Shown piece by piece: positions 59,402 through 64,000 of a stretch of DNA of 64,000 nucleotides. How positions within the stretch are numbered: position 1 is the stretch's first letter; each line of letters opens with the position of its first letter. Under the pieces are notes generated by a model. That model was not told the origin of the DNA, did no database searches, and worked only from the letters and a program-made list of their open reading frames with translations. The translations under genes were made by a program, and so were the position numbers. Origin of the DNA: Hermatobates lingyangjiaoensis (taxonomy: Eukaryota; Arthropoda; Insecta; Hemiptera; Hermatobatidae); the NCBI GenBank assembly GCA_026182355.1, contig JAPFBL010000171.1, positions 744,001 through 808,000 on the forward strand, given 5' to 3'.

Positions 59402-59879
59402 AACATATAGTCTAACTATGAATATTTTGTTTTATCAAATGTTTGAATATAATATCTCCCTTAGAGACATTACCATTTTCTATCAGTTTCAATAGATTGA
59501 GAATTAATCTCAATATATTGAGAATATCTAAATTTCTAAAAATCTAAATCACAAGTAGTCTGATGAATTGATTACGATAAGTCCAATATAAACAAATAAA
59601 CATAATGTTTATTATTCCATGTTTACTTTATTAATTTCATAACTATATAGCGATCATTATGATTATACATTTATTTTTACTTTCTGACTGTCCATTCTTT
59701 TATCAAAATTTCACTCTTCTATTGTCTATTGTATGATAACTTCCATCTCCGTTCTTAATCCGTAAATTTATGGGAAAACCATTCTGTTCATCCAATTAAA
59801 ATGTGAGTGTAATTTCATTTGAGCTGCATCCTCTCCCCAAGCTTTCAAAAGCAATCCTAAGTCAACAATTTTACGTCTA
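59402..59879. other. AT-rich sequence without gene
   Basis: Nothing recognised. Confidence 0.5.
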
Positions 59880-60305
59880 ATTTCAAAAAAAATATCGTCC
59901 TAATTTTTTAAACCCTTATGGGTGTGTTTTTGTATTACATTTCCTATCAGTTTCAGAAAAATACCAAACGTTCAACACTTTTGCGTTTGAAATTTAGGGG
60001 AAAACAAAATGTTGTCAAAATTCATATTTTTATCAAAAAAAAGACCTTTCTATGATGTAATATTGGCCCCTGGGCATACCCCAGGTTAACACCCAATTAT
60101 TGTGTAGAGTATGGATTCAATCTATCAAACAGTATCAAAGGCAACAGTTTTTGACTATAGAGTGCTCAATACTTTTTTATACATACAAAACCCACAAACA
60201 TCATCGAAAAAAATACCAAGACAGGACATTTAGCACCTCAAAACATGTAAATCTCTAAAAATCTCATTTCGTTAATGATTACTACCCTTTACTAAGTAAA
60301 TAAAA
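59880..60305 (+). mobile_element. Diverged right part of an E1-like element
   Basis: CATCATCGAAAAAAATACC, CACCTCAAAACATGTAA, AATCTC...GATTACTACCCTTTACT occur in the order found near 21905-22010, but the rest is poorly conserved. Confidence 0.45.
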
Positions 60306-61045
60306 TTTCTCTGTAACGTGAAACCATTGTTTAAAATTCCAAAAGCAAATAAGTATAAATGTGTTAAATTTTCATTGCCAGTTGTTTATACTTTACAATC
60401 AAAAGCAGTTGCTGGTGTTCTCAATGATGAAGTTTCAAATTACATTTTTTTTTATTAAAATGGTTACTACCTCGTTTGTCATATCATTATTAACAACTCT
60501 GTATTAATCAGCAGCAATTATTTTTAATCGTATAGAGTCATATGTTTAGGGTTTGGTTATTCAGTGACATTCTCGGGGTGGAATGTACAGCTCAATTAAT
60601 ATTTGCCCCTATTTTTGTTATGGCTGGGCACAATCTAGTAATTGTAATGACCTAAATAGTAATGACCGAACATTTTTTTTTTCTAAAGTCGCACGTATGA
60701 CCATAAATATAAAAACAATCTTTTATACAGCAGTATGTATTATTCTTGTCCAGTTTCACCTTTTCTCGCGGGTTAGTGATGAAGTGCCTGCTTAGACCAT
60801 TATCTCCTGTATACCTATTCAAAGCTATAATATGAAGAGCTATCACGTGCCAAGTATAGAACGAGAGACAGTTTATCATTACCCATTCAATAAACTTGAA
60901 TATAGTTTATTGTATTCATCGCAGATTTAAACAAACAAAATGATCGGTTGTATCTGAACTAAAAAAAAGTCTATTGTTCTGTCTCTCACAGTATTATCAT
61001 TTATTCAGACAGTCATATCTAAAATATTTATAGATTTTTTCGATT
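60306..61045. other. AT-rich sequence without gene
   Basis: Nothing recognised. Confidence 0.5.
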
Positions 61046-61163
61046 TATTAAGTCGGTGTTACAATTGAGAAAGTCAGTGTGCATTTGACCATGTTGTTAT
61101 CAAATGAGAAACGACGTAATCAAATGAAACACTGAGTTCATGGATTGCAACACCGACTTAATA
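61046..61163. mobile_element. 118-bp element with perfect 15-bp TIRs
   Basis: TATTAAGTCGGTGTT at 61046-61060 and its exact inverse at 61149-61163. The interior contains two TCAAATGA repeats. Possibly a minimal MITE. Confidence 0.65.
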
Positions 61164-61486
61164 GATATAAAACTCTACATTAACTAGAGTTTAGTGGTTT
61201 CAATTATTTTTTATCACTATTATTCAATCGTCTCCAAAAAAAAGTTGTATGAACCCAAATAACACACTTCATCTGATGACTTCAAAGGAAACTAATCTAC
61301 ATTTATATCTCAGCACTCTACTTCAAAAGAGTTCTCTAAAATCATAGAAGGGTTTTCAATCTATGCAATATCAGGTAGAGTCACAGAACAGCTCGCGTAT
61401 CCCATCACGGGACATCCTTGATGAAGATTCGAATAATGTTGTTCCAGGGATAATATTTAGTTACACCAACTGGATTCAAAGAGTTA
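61164..61486. other. Sequence without recognised feature
   Basis: Nothing recognised. Confidence 0.5.
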
Positions 61487-61660
61487 GAGATACATATCGC
61501 TAAGACTGCTTGAACTACTTTTCCAAAATTAACGATCAATCTTTCAATGTTTGGGAACTTTTTGCCGACACCAGCATTTTGAGTGTATATCTCCGGATTG
61601 TACCACTTTTTCAGTAAACAAGTTTTTCTTCCAGATTTATAGAAATCTCAGTATTTACCT
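61487..61660 (+). repeat. Dispersed repeat D4, copy 1
   Basis: Matches 63302-63478: TACTTTTCCAAA, GATCAATCTTTCAA, TTTTTGCCGACA, GATTGTACCA, AACAAGTTTTTCTTCCA. Same orientation, 1.8 kb apart. Confidence 0.8.
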
Positions 61661-63301
61661 TCTCCACTCGATGGCATAAGTACTGACTTATTGACTTAAT
61701 ACGAATTTTTTGGGAATATTATCATAAATACTGGATATACAGATATTAAAACAGGATGGACATCACTTTTAAACACAATGTAATCATAATATTTTTTTTG
61801 GCATTAATAAATTAGATACAGCTACAAATTTGTATATTTCCTTGCTTTTTGCCAACTATACAAAAAAAATAAATACTAGGACTCGCAGAGGTCAAATAAC
61901 TTACAGATCAGTGGGACTTTCAGCTAGTACATGTCAATAACTATTATCTTAATCGAGTAACATGTAGCAAAGGACTGCATGCGTGGGTGTTCTGATTCCA
62001 ATGATTTTCTTAGATTCAATGATTAAGAGTTTTTTTTCATGAAATGAAGTTTTACTATCCTTTACAGTGTTTCATCAACCAACTAAAAGGCTCAATCAGC
62101 TGCCTCATACATGCCATAAAAGGAATATGAATTCCGTCAAATGAAAGTTTAAGATGCATATTAACTAATCTTTGTCTTTTTTCCTTTTTCTTTAGTCTAA
62201 GAGGGCGCTTTGCTACACAACTTTCAGATTCAGCAAATAAAACTAATAAGCATTAACCACATTTTCTAGTTCTTTCTCTTCGATACTCAATTACTGCGTA
62301 AAGCTTCTTAGATCATCTATCAAGTAGCAATTAAGCACATTTCAAGCTGTAATTGTTTATTAAAACTCTTTAAAAGCTGGTAAAAATTGTTAATTTAATT
62401 ATGTATCACCGTTTCATTATTCACCAACGTCAATGTTGATCAACACTTTATATTATTAATATATTTTTTATAATTTTTCAATATAATTAAATCTATGCTC
62501 AGAGCACCACTTCTTTGCTTTAAAAATAATAAAGTTCTAAAGGTATAGATTGAAGAAGAAAAATACAAAATATTTTAGAACACGTAATTTCTTTTCACTT
62601 AGAAAATAAATTAATTTTAGAACACCTTTATTTTCTTTAAAGAATTTTTCGTTAAAAATTTGTTCATAATCTTGTATTTCATTAAGTTATTTATTAATTC
62701 CTAAAAAGGTTATACATTTTTTTGGTCACAGTATTTTTGTTATTACTATTAATGCCTTATAGTTAATACGTAGTATTATTATAAAGGTAATTTAGTTTGA
62801 TAACTTAGTATATCTGATCTATTTCACATGATATAATTTAACAGTAAAATCTAAATATCACTGGAGTAAAAAAAAAGTTGTTACATTACAATAATTGTGA
62901 ATTTTAATTCAAAATACGCCAATTTAAAATATGTATCACTAATTCAACAATTATAGAATTTTTTTTTGTAGGAAAAATAATAAATGTATATTTACTGAGG
63001 AATTCAACGTTTCTTTGTTTGAGTTTTAAGGTAAGAAGCCTGATAGGTTTCCAAAGTCATTCCTATATTCCTAGTTATTACTTTTGTGGTGCCAGAATTT
63101 ATCTACAGTAGATATTTTAAACTTTAAAATCTTTAGCTTCATTTTTATAACAGCCATAGAAATATCTATTCAAATATAACCCAAAAAATAAAAAAAAAGC
63201 ATTAATTATTTTGTTAAGTATATAATTAGCCTATTAATTTTATATAAATATATGTTATTTCAGAATTAACGTAACAAACAAAAAATAACCACGTCTTTTT
63301 T
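61661..63301. other. AT-rich sequence without gene
   Basis: Nothing recognised. Confidence 0.5.
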
Positions 63302-63478
63302 ATAGATATATATTACTAAGACAGTTCTATTACTTTTCCAAATTAAAGATCAATGTTTCAACGGTTGGGGATTTTTTGCCGACAGCGGTATTTTGGGTGT
63401 ATTTCTGCTGATTGTACCATTCTCTCACTAAACAACAAGTTTTTCTTCCAAATCTACAGAAATTTGGTAGAATTTATG
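63302..63478 (+). repeat. Dispersed repeat D4, copy 2
   Basis: Direct counterpart of 61487-61660. Confidence 0.8.
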
Positions 63479-63867
63479 TAAATATGTAAAACTTTAATAT
63501 TGTTAACAGACTAAAATTTAAAATGATCTAAAGAAAATGTTTATTCAACACAATATTACTTGGGGAGATTTTGCTTCATCTCCCAGTTAGATATCAATTT
63601 TTTTTTAAATCACTCTTAAAAGGGTTGACTGTCTGGAAAGTAAATTTATTATTAAGTTGTTGATAACAAATTACAAAATTTAATTATGAAGTTATACTCT
63701 TTATTATAATTTGTTATTATTATAATATTTATAGTTACTATTGCCCGTGTATAACCTTATCAACCTACCTCTTCCAGTTTTCACAAAAATTAGGACATTG
63801 GAATGTAGTATTTAGTGTTTATTTATTTATGAATATTCTTGAGTTATATTTTAGTTATGTATTTTAG

Positions 63868-63898
63868 TCAGTGAGGACCGAAGCATGTCGGACTATGT
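63868..63898 (+). repeat. Relic hammerhead-like motif, stem II lost
   Basis: TAGTC, then GTGAGGA, CC, GAAGCATGTC and GGACTA. TAGTC and GACTA can pair as stem I and GCATGT resembles the F2 stem III, but stem II and one GAAA base are missing. Confidence 0.4.
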
Positions 63899-63932
63899 AA
63901 ATAAAAATTTGGTTAACTAATCTATCTTGCAG

Positions 63933-64000
63933 CCCAAACATGGAGAAAGTATATTAGAGAAATTGAGAAACTCAGTAGAAAAGCTGTGAAATTAAAAATA
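63933..64000 (+). other. Possible exon running off right edge
   Basis: Acceptor TCTATCTTGCAG is followed by an open frame (two leading bases, then QTWRKYIREIEKLSRKAVK) to the window end. The residues suggest a coiled coil, but I cannot assign a family. Phase 0 would stop after PKHGESILEKLRNSVEKL. Confidence 0.25.

Overview
The window is AT-rich, intron- and repeat-dominated eukaryotic DNA, almost certainly from an invertebrate animal. The only gene I can support is a three-exon piece of a V-ATPase subunit E-like gene on the + strand (27074-27249, 31466-31634, 42314-42604). It has consistent splice phases and a 3' polyadenylation signal. A tRNA-derived SINE family ends in AACCT units, the complement of the arthropod telomere repeat TTAGG. 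That fits an arthropod, possibly a chelicerate such as a horseshoe crab, but the species guess is inference only.

Layout. 1-537 is a partial Helitron Pif1-like helicase on the - strand that runs off the left edge. 0.9-1.5 kb holds a (TG)n hairpin, a short inverted repeat and three 138-bp tandem units. 1.5-26 kb has copies of a terminal-inverted-repeat DNA element, SINEs, a 59-bp minisatellite, and palindromic elements sitting in (TA)n tracts. 27.0-42.7 kb is the V-ATPase E-like gene; its two introns (4.2 and 10.7 kb) are packed with (TA)n-bounded palindromes, SINEs, a 1.2-kb complex inverted repeat and a non-LTR retrotransposon RNase H fragment. 43-64 kb has no confident gene. It carries more repeats, a broken Penelope-like GIY-YIG endonuclease fragment (59.2-59.4 kb), and weak hints of terminal or internal exons near 49.9 kb and at the right edge.

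The most interesting signal is not protein coding. Several palindromic or single-copy repeat families contain a hammerhead-ribozyme-like core: CTGANGA, a short hairpin, GAAA, a short self-complementary stem III, then a stem I strand matching the bases just before CTGA. The best copies are at 35799-35839 (+), its mirror at 35488-35528 (-), and paired arms at 18467/18545 and 9200/9469. Penelope-like retroelements are known to carry hammerheads in their terminal repeats, and one palindrome copy lies next to the Penelope-like endonuclease fragment. My reading is that these (TA)n-inserted palindromes are head-to-head, non-autonomous Penelope-like derivatives carrying ribozymes. Some lie in sense orientation inside introns of the V-ATPase E-like gene.

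Most of the remaining DNA shows no coding signal by eye; it is marked where a stretch exceeds about 300 bases.
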